Source: CAYVBJ01 sp964415185 (lineage in GTDB: Bacteria; Bacteroidota; Rhodothermia; Balneolales; Balneolaceae). Taken from it: a DNA stretch of 22,580 nucleotides. The notes beneath the pieces are model-generated. The model was not told the DNA's origin. It saw only the letters and a program-made list of their open reading frames with translations, and made no database searches. The translations under genes and the position numbers were made by a program. This document shows positions 7,808 to 16,151 of the stretch, piece after piece. Positions within the stretch are counted from its first letter, which is position 1. Every line of letters starts with the position of its first letter. Location: positions 1 to 22,580 of the forward strand of contig CAYPZI010000040.1 of the NCBI GenBank assembly GCA_964415185.1, written 5' to 3'.

Positions 7808-8956
7808 ATGATCTATCTTGATAATGCCGCCACAACGAAAATCAGCGATTCATCACTTAATACCTACAATCAGGTTGCAGAAAAATATTTTGGCAACTCT
7901 TTCAGCCTTCATGATCCCGGCTCGGAAGCATCTGCTGTTCTTGAAGCTTCCAGAAAAAATATTGCAGAAATAATTGGCGGAGATCCGACCGGGTTTTTTT
8001 TTACCGGATCAGGAAGTGAGGCTACATTTCTTGCCATTATTTCCCTCGTATTTGCCAATGATAAAAAGGGGAAGCATCTGATCACAACCAAAATTGAACA
8101 TTCGTCGGTTACCAATACCTTTTTGTGGCTTGAGAACAGGGGATATGAGGTCACACGGTTGGGTACGGAAAGTAACGGACGAATTGACCCCGAAAAGCTG
8201 ACAAACGCTATTCGCCCGGACACAATACTTGCATCCGTACAACATGTAAATTCAGAAATCGGCACTATCCAGGATTTGGCAGAAATCGGCAAAATTCTGA
8301 AAGAGAATGATGTCCTTTTTCACAGTGACTGTGTTCAGTCATTCGGCAAGATACCTGTCGATACCAGTTTTTTTGATGTTGACGCCCTCACTCTGTCCGC
8401 TCATAAAATAAACGGCCCAAAAGGGACCGGTGCTGCCTGGATTCGCCCGACTGTCGAATGGATGCCATTTCTGCCAAATGGCACACATGAAAAAGGTTTC
8501 AGGCCGGGAACGGTTGACGTGCCATCGATTGCCGCCTTTGCAGCGGCTGCATCCGATGCTGAAAAATCAAGGGGACAACAGTTTGATAAGTATATGCAGC
8601 AAAGAAATCATTTTACCGAAATGCTTCTTTCGCAAACAGACGGCTTGATTGAAATTCTGAATCCGGGCAATTATTCCATACCGAATATTATCGGAATCCG
8701 TACCTGCCAGATGGAAGGCCAGTATGCCATGCTTGAATGCAGCCAGAAAAACCTGGCCATTTCCACAGGGTCTGCATGCCAGGTAAATGAGCAAAAACCT
8801 TCTTCCATGATGCTCAATCTCGGTTATTCGGAGGAACTTGCCCGCCAGCTTATCCGTATTTCTCTTGGGAAATTTACTTCCGAGCATGAATTAACGGAGG
8901 CAGCCCGGATTCTTGGCTCTGTTATAAAAAAGCAAAGCCGGCTTGTAAAAAGCTGA
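7808..8956 (+). CDS. cysteine desulfurase, group I (NifS/IscS type)
   Basis: This is a PLP enzyme that converts L-cysteine to L-alanine and an enzyme-bound persulfide, supplying sulfur for Fe-S clusters or thio-cofactors. The 382 residues start with the usual YLDNAATT. His98 in KIEHSSV stacks on PLP, and Lys200 in LSAHKINGPKGTG forms the Schiff base. The catalytic Cys324 sits in an extended loop, STGSACQVNEQKPSS, which places it in group I (NifS/IscS) rather than group II (SufS, with a short RxGHHCA-type site). The GSACQ form resembles the Firmicutes NifS-like enzymes that serve dedicated acceptors. It follows sufE closely, so SufE is the likely sulfur acceptor. ATG at 7808 gives the canonical N-terminus. 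Confidence 0.95.
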   Translation: MIYLDNAATTKISDSSLNTYNQVAEKYFGNSFSLHDPGSEASAVLEASRKNIAEIIGGDPTGFFFTGSGSEATFLAIISLVFANDKKGKHLITTKIEHSSVTNTFLWLENRGYEVTRLGTESNGRIDPEKLTNAIRPDTILASVQHVNSEIGTIQDLAEIGKILKENDVLFHSDCVQSFGKIPVDTSFFDVDALTLSAHKINGPKGTGAAWIRPTVEWMPFLPNGTHEKGFRPGTVDVPSIAAFAAAASDAEKSRGQQFDKYMQQRNHFTEMLLSQTDGLIEILNPGNYSIPNIIGIRTCQMEGQYAMLECSQKNLAISTGSACQVNEQKPSSMMLNLGYSEELARQLIRISLGKFTSEHELTEAARILGSVIKKQSRLVKS

Positions 8957-9110
8957 CCTCAATCAAAATCACTTTATGATGCCCGCTTATCAAAAAAACA
9001 AAACCCCCAGGCTTTCGTTAAGCAAGAAAAGAGGGTAAATGACAGATCTTTTTTTTACATTTTAAGCAGTTATCTTTAATAAAACATTTTCGAAATAAAA
9101 TAATTCTGAC

Positions 9111-9728
9111 ATGAGTAAAACATTACAAACCGGCTTGCTGGTTGCATTTGTGGTAATTGCCGTAGCAGCTATATCCTATACATTAAGCAATGGCGGCAAC
9201 AACCAGGCCGAGGCCCAAAATACAGAACCTCAAAAGGTAAAAATTCTGAAATACAGCGACTACCAGTGTCCCGCCTGTAAAACTTACGTTCAGCCTGTTG
9301 AGCAGTTAAAACAGGAATTCGGTTCACTTGTAGAAGTTGAATACAAACATTTCCCCTTACAAAGCCATCAATATGCAAGGCTGGCAGCACATGCCGTTGA
9401 GGCTGCCCGTAACCAGGGAGCTTTCGAAGAAATGCATGATATGGTTTTTGCCAACCAGGAAGTTTGGTCAGACGGTGGTGCTGAAGAATATTTCATCACT
9501 TACGCCGAAGAACTCGGGCTCGATATTGAGCAATTCAAGGCAGATCTTGAATCCGAAGAATTACATGCCAGGGTTGAACAAAATAAACAGGAAGGAATTC
9601 GCAGGCAGGTAAATGCAACTCCAACTTTCTTTATCAACGGTGTGAAAATTCGTCAAAACCCGCAAAATTATGAGCAGCTCAAGGCTATGGTTGAAATGTT
9701 CATGTATCGCGGCAATGTTCCCGGATGA
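9111..9728 (+). CDS. membrane-anchored DsbA-like thiol:disulfide oxidoreductase
   Basis: This 205-residue protein has an uncleaved signal-anchor at about 7-25 (TGLLVAFVVIAVAAISYTL), a short linker, then a DsbA-like thioredoxin fold. The redox site is CPAC at 53-56, and the cis-proline loop is ATPTFFING with Pro171. The domain extends outside the cytoplasmic membrane and would form or isomerise disulfides in envelope proteins. It belongs to the thioredoxin_4/DsbG-like group common in Gram-positive and FCB bacteria. The stop overlaps the start of the carbonic anhydrase-like gene (ATGA at 9725-9728), so they are translationally coupled. The 154-base gap upstream has a weak promoter-like TTTACA-17-TAATAA (9054-9082), suggesting its own promoter. 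No DsbB or VKOR partner is visible. Confidence 0.9.
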   Translation: MSKTLQTGLLVAFVVIAVAAISYTLSNGGNNQAEAQNTEPQKVKILKYSDYQCPACKTYVQPVEQLKQEFGSLVEVEYKHFPLQSHQYARLAAHAVEAARNQGAFEEMHDMVFANQEVWSDGGAEEYFITYAEELGLDIEQFKADLESEELHARVEQNKQEGIRRQVNATPTFFINGVKIRQNPQNYEQLKAMVEMFMYRGNVPG

Positions 9729-10273
9729 TATACGAGTTTATAAAAAAATCCCCGCAATTTGACGATTCCGTTTTTGTGGCTCCAAGTTCCGATATCATCG
9801 GCGATGTAGAACTCGGAGCCGAAAGTTCCGTTTGGTTTAACACAACGATACGGGGGGATGTAAACAAAATCAGAATTGGCAGCCGGACCAATATCCAGGA
9901 TAACTGCTGTATTCATGTGATGAACCGGACGGGCCCCACCATTATAGGTGACGAAGTTACTGTGGGACACAATGCCATGATACACGGATGCACTATCCAC
10001 GAACGTGTGCTTATTGGAATTCATGCTACCGTACTCGATAAGGTAATCATTCCACCCGATGTAATCATTGCGGCAGGAAGCCTTGTGCCGCCCGGTAAAG
10101 AGCTTGAATCCGGCTGGCTCTATATGGGATCACCTGTAAAAAAAGTGAGGGAATTAACCGGTGATGAAATAGACTCAATTGTTGAACATGCAGAAAATTA
10201 TGTAAAATATTCAAGAGCATACAAACAGCTCGACAAATATGAGCGAAATCCTTTTTACAATCAAGATGAGTAA
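9725..10273 (+). CDS. gamma carbonic anhydrase-like hexapeptide-repeat protein
   Basis: The 182-residue left-handed beta-helix protein of the gamma carbonic anhydrase/PaaY/YrdA family carries hexapeptide repeats from about residue 15 to 130 and a C-terminal helix (ELTGDEIDSIVEHAENYVKYS). All three metal-ligand histidines are present: His64 (CCIHV), His82 and His87 (VGHNAMIHGC). The 5-residue spacing of the last two matches the archaeal Cam enzyme. Members may hydrate CO2 or, in the PaaY branch, act on thioesters; the sequence alone does not decide. Translation is coupled to the upstream DsbA-like gene by a 4-base ATGA overlap. It is cytoplasmic, with no signal peptide. Confidence 0.93.
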   Translation: MIYEFIKKSPQFDDSVFVAPSSDIIGDVELGAESSVWFNTTIRGDVNKIRIGSRTNIQDNCCIHVMNRTGPTIIGDEVTVGHNAMIHGCTIHERVLIGIHATVLDKVIIPPDVIIAAGSLVPPGKELESGWLYMGSPVKKVRELTGDEIDSIVEHAENYVKYSRAYKQLDKYERNPFYNQDE

Positions 10274-10310
10274 TGCCGGCTGAACAGCAAAATAAACTCC
10301 GTTTTGAACT

Positions 10311-11435
10311 TTGAATGGAATCTATATTCACATACCGTTTTGCAGGCAGGCGTGCAGTTATTGTGACTTTTATTTTCTTACCCGCCGCGAACTCAAGCCC
10401 TTGTTCCTGAAAGGGCTGCTAAGTGAAATATATCAACACGCTGAAACCGGTTCCGAAACGGCTGTTGAAACACTATATATCGGTGGCGGAACACCTTCAC
10501 TCCTCTCTGCAAGCGATATTGAACAAATTCTCAAAGCTCTTGAGGCCTCATTTAAAATGAACCTCAAAGAGTTTACATTCGAATGTAATCCCGATGATAT
10601 AAACAAGAAATATTTGAAAGATCTGAGATCGTTGGGAGTAAACAGGATCAGCATCGGAATTCAGTCTTTTGATTCACGCATTCTCACCTTTATGAACAGG
10701 GCTCATTCCCGTGAACATGCCATTAAGGCCCTGGACCTGATACAAAATACCGGCTTCCGTTCTTTTACAGCCGATCTTATATTTGGCAACCCGGGACAAA
10801 CCGTCGAAATGCTTGAAAATGATCTGAATACACTTATTGGTTTTAATCCGCCCCATATCTCCGCCTATTCACTTACCATCGAACCCCGTACGCGCCTTGG
10901 AAAAATGGCAGAATTGGGACGCCTCGAAATTCCGGATGAATCCGAAGTAACCGGGCATTTTGAAACGGTTCAGCAGCACCTCGGTGCTGCCGGTTACGGG
11001 CAATACGAAGTGAGTAACTATTCAAAATCCGGGCAGGTGGCCTTGCACAACAGTAATTACTGGAATCATCAAAATTATTTCGGCTTTGGCCCATCCGCAC
11101 ATTCATTCATGTGGACAGACAACCATAAGGCAAAGCGCTGGAATAACCAAAGCGACTTAAAAGCATATCTTGACAATCCTCCTGAAACCGAATACCTGGA
11201 TCTGCATCAGCTTGCAGAAGAAAGAATCATGCTCGGCCTGCGAACAAGTTCGGGAATAACCAAACAGGAACTGGGCGAGAGATATGGCTATCGTTTTTCC
11301 GGACGGCAACTGGATTGGATCCGCAGGCAGCAGGAGCATGAAAATGTGGAATGGGATCAGACCCGTTTGAACCTTACCCCCACCGGGTTAAGAATTGCCG
11401 ATTATCTTGTTGTGGAACTGCTCAGCCGGCATTAA
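10311..11435 (+). CDS. hemW: radical SAM heme chaperone HemW (TTG start)
   Basis: HemW is a radical SAM protein that binds heme and an Fe-S cluster and delivers heme to respiratory enzymes. It is often misannotated as coproporphyrinogen III dehydrogenase. The cluster ligands are Cys11, Cys15 and Cys18 in IPFCRQACSYCDF. The next residue is Asp, not the fourth Cys seen in true HemN (CxxxCxYCxC), which favours HemW. Further matches are YIGGGTPSLL, ECNPDD, SIGIQSFD and the C-terminal YFGFGPSAHSF. The length of 374 fits. Translation must start at TTG 10311: an in-frame TGA lies two codons upstream at 10305 and the cluster motif begins at residue 11, so no ATG is available. It lies 37 bases after the carbonic anhydrase-like gene. 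Confidence 0.94.
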   Translation: MNGIYIHIPFCRQACSYCDFYFLTRRELKPLFLKGLLSEIYQHAETGSETAVETLYIGGGTPSLLSASDIEQILKALEASFKMNLKEFTFECNPDDINKKYLKDLRSLGVNRISIGIQSFDSRILTFMNRAHSREHAIKALDLIQNTGFRSFTADLIFGNPGQTVEMLENDLNTLIGFNPPHISAYSLTIEPRTRLGKMAELGRLEIPDESEVTGHFETVQQHLGAAGYGQYEVSNYSKSGQVALHNSNYWNHQNYFGFGPSAHSFMWTDNHKAKRWNNQSDLKAYLDNPPETEYLDLHQLAEERIMLGLRTSSGITKQELGERYGYRFSGRQLDWIRRQQEHENVEWDQTRLNLTPTGLRIADYLVVELLSRH

Positions 11436-11489
11436 GTTTGTACGAAATGCAGGTTCATTCAAAACAATCCGACTTAATCTGATCCGGCC

Positions 11490-12848
11490 ATGTACTATTC
11501 TCCATATCTCAATCAATTTGAAAAGGCTCTGAAAGAACTTGACCGCTGGAGGAAATCTTACGACGGTGACTATTCCGTTAAGCCTGAAGATAATTTAGAG
11601 GCCGTACTCTTAGAACTTACTACAAGACTGAAGGGGAATTATCCATTCCATCATCCGCGATATGCCGGGCAGATGCTGAAGCCTCCTCACCCGGTGGCAT
11701 GGCTCGCGTATAGCCTGGCTATGACCATCAATCCGAATAACCATGCCCTGGATGGCGGCCCTCCCACTTCTGAAATGGAGAAAGAGGTGATGCAAATCCT
11801 GGCAAACATGGTTGGTTATGATGATCATTTTCTCGGCCATCTGACAACAGGCGGCACAATTGCCAATCTTGAAGCCCTGTTTATTGCCAGGGAAATACAT
11901 CCCGAAAAGGCAATTGCTTCAAGTGCCAACGCGCACTACACGCATGCCAGGATGTGCCACGTTTTGGGTGTCAGACATCTCACGGTTCCGACAAATCCCG
12001 AGGGCATGCCGGACCCGGAATTTATTGCGGATCATGTTGATGAAATCGGAACCCTGGTCGTTACCACCGGAACCACCGGCCTTGGGATTGTTGAACCACT
12101 CCATACTTTGCTTCAAATCACTGAAAATTCCGGTATCCGGATTCATCTTGATGCAGCTTATGGGGGATTTTTCAAGATTTTGCAGGGCAGCGGACTGATT
12201 GCAGATGAACCCTGGAAATACATGAGCCTTGCCGACAGCATTGTTATCGATCCGCACAAGCACGGCTTGCAGCCATATGGCTGTGGTTCCGTGTTATTCA
12301 AAGACCCTGCAGCCGGGAGGTTTTATAAACATGATTCGCCCTATACCTATTTTACATCCGATGATCTCCATCTGGGTGAAATCAGCCTGGAGTGTTCAAG
12401 AGCCGGTGCATCAGCCGCAGCTCTCTGGGCAACATTCAAACTTTTACCGCCGGACAGATCCTCCGGCCTCGGCACAATTCTATCCTCATGCCGAAAAGCT
12501 GCCGTTCTTTTCTCGGAAGCAATAGATAAGAGCAACAAATTCCGTATGTACAACAAACCGGATCTTGATATTTGTGCCTATTTTCCTAATCCGAAAGAAA
12601 ACAGCTTGTCACAAATAACGGCATTAAGCAAATCAATTTTTGAAAAGGGAATGCAGCTTAAAGAATCGGGTTTTTACCTGAGTTTATATAAAGTACCCTC
12701 CGAAACTTTCTGTTCCAAATATCCTGACTATACCGGCGATGAAAAAGAAGTCACCATACTGAGAAGTGTTTTGATGAAGCCTGAACATGAGGATTTTATT
12801 CCGGAATTAACCAAAATGCTCGAAGAAAGTTTTTGTGAATCAATCTAA
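11490..12848 (+). CDS. PLP-dependent group II amino acid decarboxylase
   Basis: The 452-residue fold-type I PLP enzyme of the group II decarboxylase family (the glutamate, tyrosine, aspartate, DOPA and diaminobutyrate decarboxylases) carries TTGGTIANLEAL for cofactor phosphate binding, His149 in NAHYTH for ring stacking, Asp221 in HLDAAYGG for the pyridine nitrogen, and Lys257 in DPHKHGLQPYGCG for the Schiff base. The Lys is followed by HG rather than the more usual W or M, marking a sub-branch whose substrate I cannot assign; it could be tyrosine, aspartate or another amino acid. It is the last gene of the plus-strand run, 54 bases after hemW, and is followed by a convergent 129-base gap. 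It is cytoplasmic with no signal peptide. Confidence 0.9.
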   Translation: MYYSPYLNQFEKALKELDRWRKSYDGDYSVKPEDNLEAVLLELTTRLKGNYPFHHPRYAGQMLKPPHPVAWLAYSLAMTINPNNHALDGGPPTSEMEKEVMQILANMVGYDDHFLGHLTTGGTIANLEALFIAREIHPEKAIASSANAHYTHARMCHVLGVRHLTVPTNPEGMPDPEFIADHVDEIGTLVVTTGTTGLGIVEPLHTLLQITENSGIRIHLDAAYGGFFKILQGSGLIADEPWKYMSLADSIVIDPHKHGLQPYGCGSVLFKDPAAGRFYKHDSPYTYFTSDDLHLGEISLECSRAGASAAALWATFKLLPPDRSSGLGTILSSCRKAAVLFSEAIDKSNKFRMYNKPDLDICAYFPNPKENSLSQITALSKSIFEKGMQLKESGFYLSLYKVPSETFCSKYPDYTGDEKEVTILRSVLMKPEHEDFIPELTKMLEESFCESI

Positions 12849-12896
12849 ACCGGGATGAAACCCATTACAAATCGTGTATCGGGTAACCATAGCGAA

Positions 12897-12922
12897 CACG
12901 GCGGAGTCACGGCGTGCACGGC
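12897..12922. repeat. three short direct repeats CACGGC
   Basis: CACGGC occurs at 12897-12902, 12908-12913 and 12917-12922, in the convergent 129-bp gap between the decarboxylase and the phosphodiesterase-fold gene. This GC-rich patch stands out against an AT-rich gap. There is no clear terminator hairpin with a T-run for either gene. The function is unknown and it may be chance. Confidence 0.25.
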
Positions 12923-12977
12923 AGTAAAATTTCCCACCTATGGCTGGTACAAAATTTACCGCGTAATAATCCATAAA

Positions 12978-14396
12978 TCAAAAGTTCAGATTCCTGATAT
13001 CGGTAATAATGGGATAGTGATCCGATGATTTTAACAGTTCTTCTTTTGTGAGAATATCTTCAAGTTTTATAATCATACTTTTTGTATCAAGAGACTGATC
13101 TACCAAAACATAATCCAGTTTTCCGGGGGCAAACGGGCCGGATTTGAGTGATCTCCAGGTATAGGCGGCGCGATCGGAATGCTGAAGCATATACTCTTCC
13201 CGAAGGATAGGTTCTTTTACCTGCTTTAAAGCCTTAAGTGGTGTAAGTGAGCCGACCAGGTTAAAATCACCGCTGATCACAACGGGATAGTCCTTATCAT
13301 CCAAAACAGACCTGATCTTTGCCGAAAGCAGGTTTGCCTCAAGAATTCTCATCGAATCTTCCCAAGACCCGCCATGTCCACAGCAGGTAAGTCCCAAGAG
13401 AACAAAAAGTATTTCTCTATCTCCAACCTTGATTAAAGTGCCCGAGCTGGTCAGACCTTGTTTTTTGTTTTCTTCCACCCACTGTGTTCCAACCGGATGT
13501 TGGCGAAGCAGGCTGCTTATGTTTTCCGAGGGATATTCTATTGATGAAAGTGCGGACAGATAGTTCTGTTCAAATTTGGAAGCCATTATTATTTTTCGAT
13601 GGCCGTTTCTGCTAATTGAAACACTCCAGTCTTCCGGAATGATGACTCCTTTTAAATCCTCCACTTCCATACCTTGATATACTTCTTCAAGTAAAAGTAT
13701 ATCCGGTTTTACAAAATCTATTACTTTTGCCGCTACTTTCAAATTTCTGAAATTCTCATCCATAACATTCCAGGTCATCACGCGTATATCGCTTGGGTTT
13801 CTTGAAAGTTCTTGTGAATACGGCTGATAGAAATGATTTTTCAACTTATAGCTGACGTATTTCCCGGTTAAAAGAGAATCTTTTCTAAGTTCGGAGATAC
13901 GAACGTCAATTTCATTATTTTTAAAAATCGAACCGCAACTGTTTTTTTCAAGCCGGAATTCAAATTTGTCGGAATGATGAGTTGGCAATACAATGAGGCC
14001 CAATTCGTAAGTGTTCATTACACAACTTTCGGAACCGGATCTGTACCCACTGCCAGCACCAAATCCTGTATTTATAAAGGTCCTGGTTACAAGATTGTCC
14101 TGCCGTGAAAAAATCAATTCAAGAGAATCCTTTTCGGATACAAGGCTGAGATGTATACTGCCGTTAAAAGATTGAATACTGACGGAATCAGCAACTTCAA
14201 GATAGCCGTAAAGATACTCTTCATCATCAGTTAATTTGAACTCTCTGACAAAAGTATCTGATTTGATAAAAGATTTTTGATCCAGCCAGTCGGAAAATTC
14301 TCCATCTATTGAAATAGAATTACATCCCTGGCCGGAAAGTATCAGTAGGAAAAATATGATTCCAGTCGAGTTAAAAAAAAGTCTTCCCGCCATCAA
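12978..14396 (-). CDS. endonuclease/exonuclease/phosphatase-fold lipoprotein with N-terminal CBM9/DOMON-like domain
   Basis: The 472-residue envelope protein has a signal peptide (about 1-24, FLLILSGQG) ending at Cys25, a relaxed lipoprotein signal. Residues of about 28-190 begin with ISIDGEFSDWLD, the pattern of a CBM9/DOMON-type beta-sandwich. Residues 203-470 are an endonuclease/exonuclease/phosphatase domain with a complete metal site: TWNV (Asn210), LLLEEV (Glu238), SGDFN (Asp377, Asn379), KLDYVL (Asp428) and SSDHYPI (Asp459, His460). This superfamily covers nucleases, sphingomyelinases and inositol phosphatases, so the substrate (nucleic acid, phospholipid or sugar phosphate) cannot be fixed from the sequence. 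The gene follows the S41 protease gene on the same strand after a 192-base gap carrying a nested inverted repeat, so it may have its own promoter. The start could be either of the two leading Met codons. Confidence 0.85.
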   Translation of the reverse strand: MMAGRLFFNSTGIIFFLLILSGQGCNSISIDGEFSDWLDQKSFIKSDTFVREFKLTDDEEYLYGYLEVADSVSIQSFNGSIHLSLVSEKDSLELIFSRQDNLVTRTFINTGFGAGSGYRSGSESCVMNTYELGLIVLPTHHSDKFEFRLEKNSCGSIFKNNEIDVRISELRKDSLLTGKYVSYKLKNHFYQPYSQELSRNPSDIRVMTWNVMDENFRNLKVAAKVIDFVKPDILLLEEVYQGMEVEDLKGVIIPEDWSVSISRNGHRKIIMASKFEQNYLSALSSIEYPSENISSLLRQHPVGTQWVEENKKQGLTSSGTLIKVGDREILFVLLGLTCCGHGGSWEDSMRILEANLLSAKIRSVLDDKDYPVVISGDFNLVGSLTPLKALKQVKEPILREEYMLQHSDRAAYTWRSLKSGPFAPGKLDYVLVDQSLDTKSMIIKLEDILTKEELLKSSDHYPIITDIRNLNF

Positions 14397-14465
14397 TACG
14401 ATATCCGGATTTGGGTCTAATTAGAAAATGTTTGTAGTATCTGTTAGATGATATTGGCCCAAATA

Positions 14466-14527
14466 AGAATTCTATATGATCATTTATCAAACAAAAAGTT
14501 TGTAAGCAGTATAATGTATAGAATTCT
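14466..14527. repeat. 11-bp perfect inverted repeat with nested hairpin
   Basis: AGAATTCTATA at 14466-14476 is perfectly inverted at 14517-14527 (TATAGAATTCT). Inside it lies CAAAC (14488-14492), AAAAA, GTTTG (14498-14502). The element sits between the S41 protease stop and the phosphodiesterase-fold gene start, about 70 bases before the latter on the minus strand. It could be an operator pair, an mRNA stem or a terminator without a U-tract. No gene was found in this 192-base gap. Confidence 0.5.
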
Positions 14528-14588
14528 GTGCGTGATTGAAATTGATTTTTCAAAATAATTGAAATTATGAATATACCCCAAGACCGGC

Positions 14589-16061
14589 TCATTCTATTTG
14601 TTCCGGAAGGAGGTACATCTCTTTTGCCAGACGTTTCATGTCATTGCTGTCAAAAATGATTTCAATATTAGACGGGATTGTTGCATGTTGTGCGTCAAAT
14701 ACTGATGCAACCGGTTCCTGTCCCCCAATGATATTAAGCGCTCCGGCAAGAACCGGTTCCGAGGGGTTACCCAGGGCGGGCAGATTATCCAAAAAATCTA
14801 ATTCATTGATTCTTGTATCGGGTATAAACCCCTCGGGAAAATCTTCATCGTTTGAATTTACTATTTTCAGAATAATGGGTTGAATGGCAATTCTGTGATC
14901 GGGATTTGCATTGTTCTTATCTGTAAAAGGAGGCTGGGAGTCAACCAGTGTAAGCGAGCCCTCGTCTTTACCAACGGTTTGCCTGCCTACCAGTATAACT
15001 TCCATAAACGGTTTCAGGCTGTTAATCAGCACTTCGCTCGCCGAAGCCGTACCGAAACCGGTTAGGATAAATACCCTGTCCATCGACAGTTTATTCATGG
15101 CAATATCACCGTCGCGATCGCCCTGTTCGTTAAAAACCGGCATGCGGTCAAGAAAAGATTCTGACCTGTTTTGGTCTGACCGTTTCGAATTAAAAGCCAG
15201 TTCGGAAAACTCCCTGGAACTGCCAAGGCCGGAGATAAGGCTTGCCAGTACATTGCTTGTAACCAGGGCGCCGCCGCCATTGTAACGCAGATCAACGATC
15301 AGCTCATCAATATTTTGGGCTTGAAAATTACCAAATACATCATTCAGGTTTCGATGTGAATTGGTACGAAACGCGTTGTAAACCAAATAACCTGCTTTAG
15401 AATTATTAACTTCAAGTATAGTGGATAGAAATATCGGGTTTTCTTCAAGAGTAACAGACTGAACCTCAACCGTTTCATCTGTTTCGGTAACTGTACCGTC
15501 TTCATAATCGGCAAGAGTCAGAACATAATTATCCGAATCCAGGACTTCGCGAAAATTATTCACTGTGAGGCGGGTTCCGTTAACCGAGGTAAAAACATCA
15601 CCTCTTATAAGCCCTGCATTGTCGGCCGGAGAATCCGGTAAGACGAACTGCACATATCCAAAAACATTTTCGGAGTTATTTATTTGTACCAAGCCAAAAT
15701 TAAAACCGAAATCCCTGGATATGCCTTGCTGCGCTTGCATGAACTCCTCGAAATCTTCAATAAAGAAAGAAAAATCATCTTCGGCAGAGAACTGTAAATT
15801 GTTAAAAAGATCTCTGGGTGTCTCGAAGCTCATCAAAAAATCCTGAAATGCTTGCTCACTTTCAAAAAAAACTCCATCATCAGCCAATTCAGGCACATCT
15901 TCCTGCCAGAAATACCAGAAGTTCATGGCATCCCAGATAAATTGCCTTTCTGCCGAAGCTTCTTCAACATTATCAGCGAGGCCTGTGGAATTGTTGTCAC
16001 CACAGCTATAAATAAAGAATATGGGCAGAATAATTAAAAGATAACGGGTAATATACTTCAT
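14589..16061 (-). CDS. S41 (C-terminal processing peptidase) family protease, lipoprotein
   Basis: This 490-residue envelope serine protease of the S41/tail-specific family starts at the Met that gives a compact signal peptide, MKYITRYLLIILPIFFIYSC, with the lipidated Cys20. An upstream in-frame ATG at 16082 would add seven residues and fit a signal peptide less well. An N-terminal helical region is followed by a PDZ domain around residues 125-205 (FVLPDSPADNAGLIRGDVF, VNGTRL). The S41 core follows with ELIVDLRYNGGG, nucleophile Ser340 in TGFGTASASE, and Lys365 in GRQTVGKDEGS. The 25-residue Ser-Lys spacing equals that of the plant CtpA enzyme. It probably degrades or trims envelope proteins from their C-termini. 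It is divergent from a small lipoprotein gene across about 90 bases. Confidence 0.92.
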   Translation of the reverse strand: MKYITRYLLIILPIFFIYSCGDNNSTGLADNVEEASAERQFIWDAMNFWYFWQEDVPELADDGVFFESEQAFQDFLMSFETPRDLFNNLQFSAEDDFSFFIEDFEEFMQAQQGISRDFGFNFGLVQINNSENVFGYVQFVLPDSPADNAGLIRGDVFTSVNGTRLTVNNFREVLDSDNYVLTLADYEDGTVTETDETVEVQSVTLEENPIFLSTILEVNNSKAGYLVYNAFRTNSHRNLNDVFGNFQAQNIDELIVDLRYNGGGALVTSNVLASLISGLGSSREFSELAFNSKRSDQNRSESFLDRMPVFNEQGDRDGDIAMNKLSMDRVFILTGFGTASASEVLINSLKPFMEVILVGRQTVGKDEGSLTLVDSQPPFTDKNNANPDHRIAIQPIILKIVNSNDEDFPEGFIPDTRINELDFLDNLPALGNPSEPVLAGALNIIGGQEPVASVFDAQHATIPSNIEIIFDSNDMKRLAKEMYLLPEQIE

Positions 16062-16151
16062 GGGGTGAGATATTATTGGCATGTTTGAAAACGTTGATGA
16101 AACAAAAAGACAAGCCTGATAATAACAATATCAAGCTACAAAAATAAACTT

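Noticed and set aside
8999..9056. Possible terminator after the cysteine desulfurase (CCCCC...GAGGG followed by a run of eight T).
   Set aside because: The only good stem is four pairs (GCTT/AAGC) and the T-run is separated from it, so a terminator cannot be supported.
10311..11435. Annotation as oxygen-independent coproporphyrinogen III dehydrogenase (HemN).
   Set aside because: The cluster motif CxxxCxYC is followed by Asp-Phe rather than the fourth Cys of HemN, which points to HemW.
14371..14592. Open frame of 73 codons on the minus strand between the S41 and phosphodiesterase genes.
   Set aside because: It overlaps the inverted repeat and both neighbouring gene ends, has no family signature, and its composition looks non-coding.
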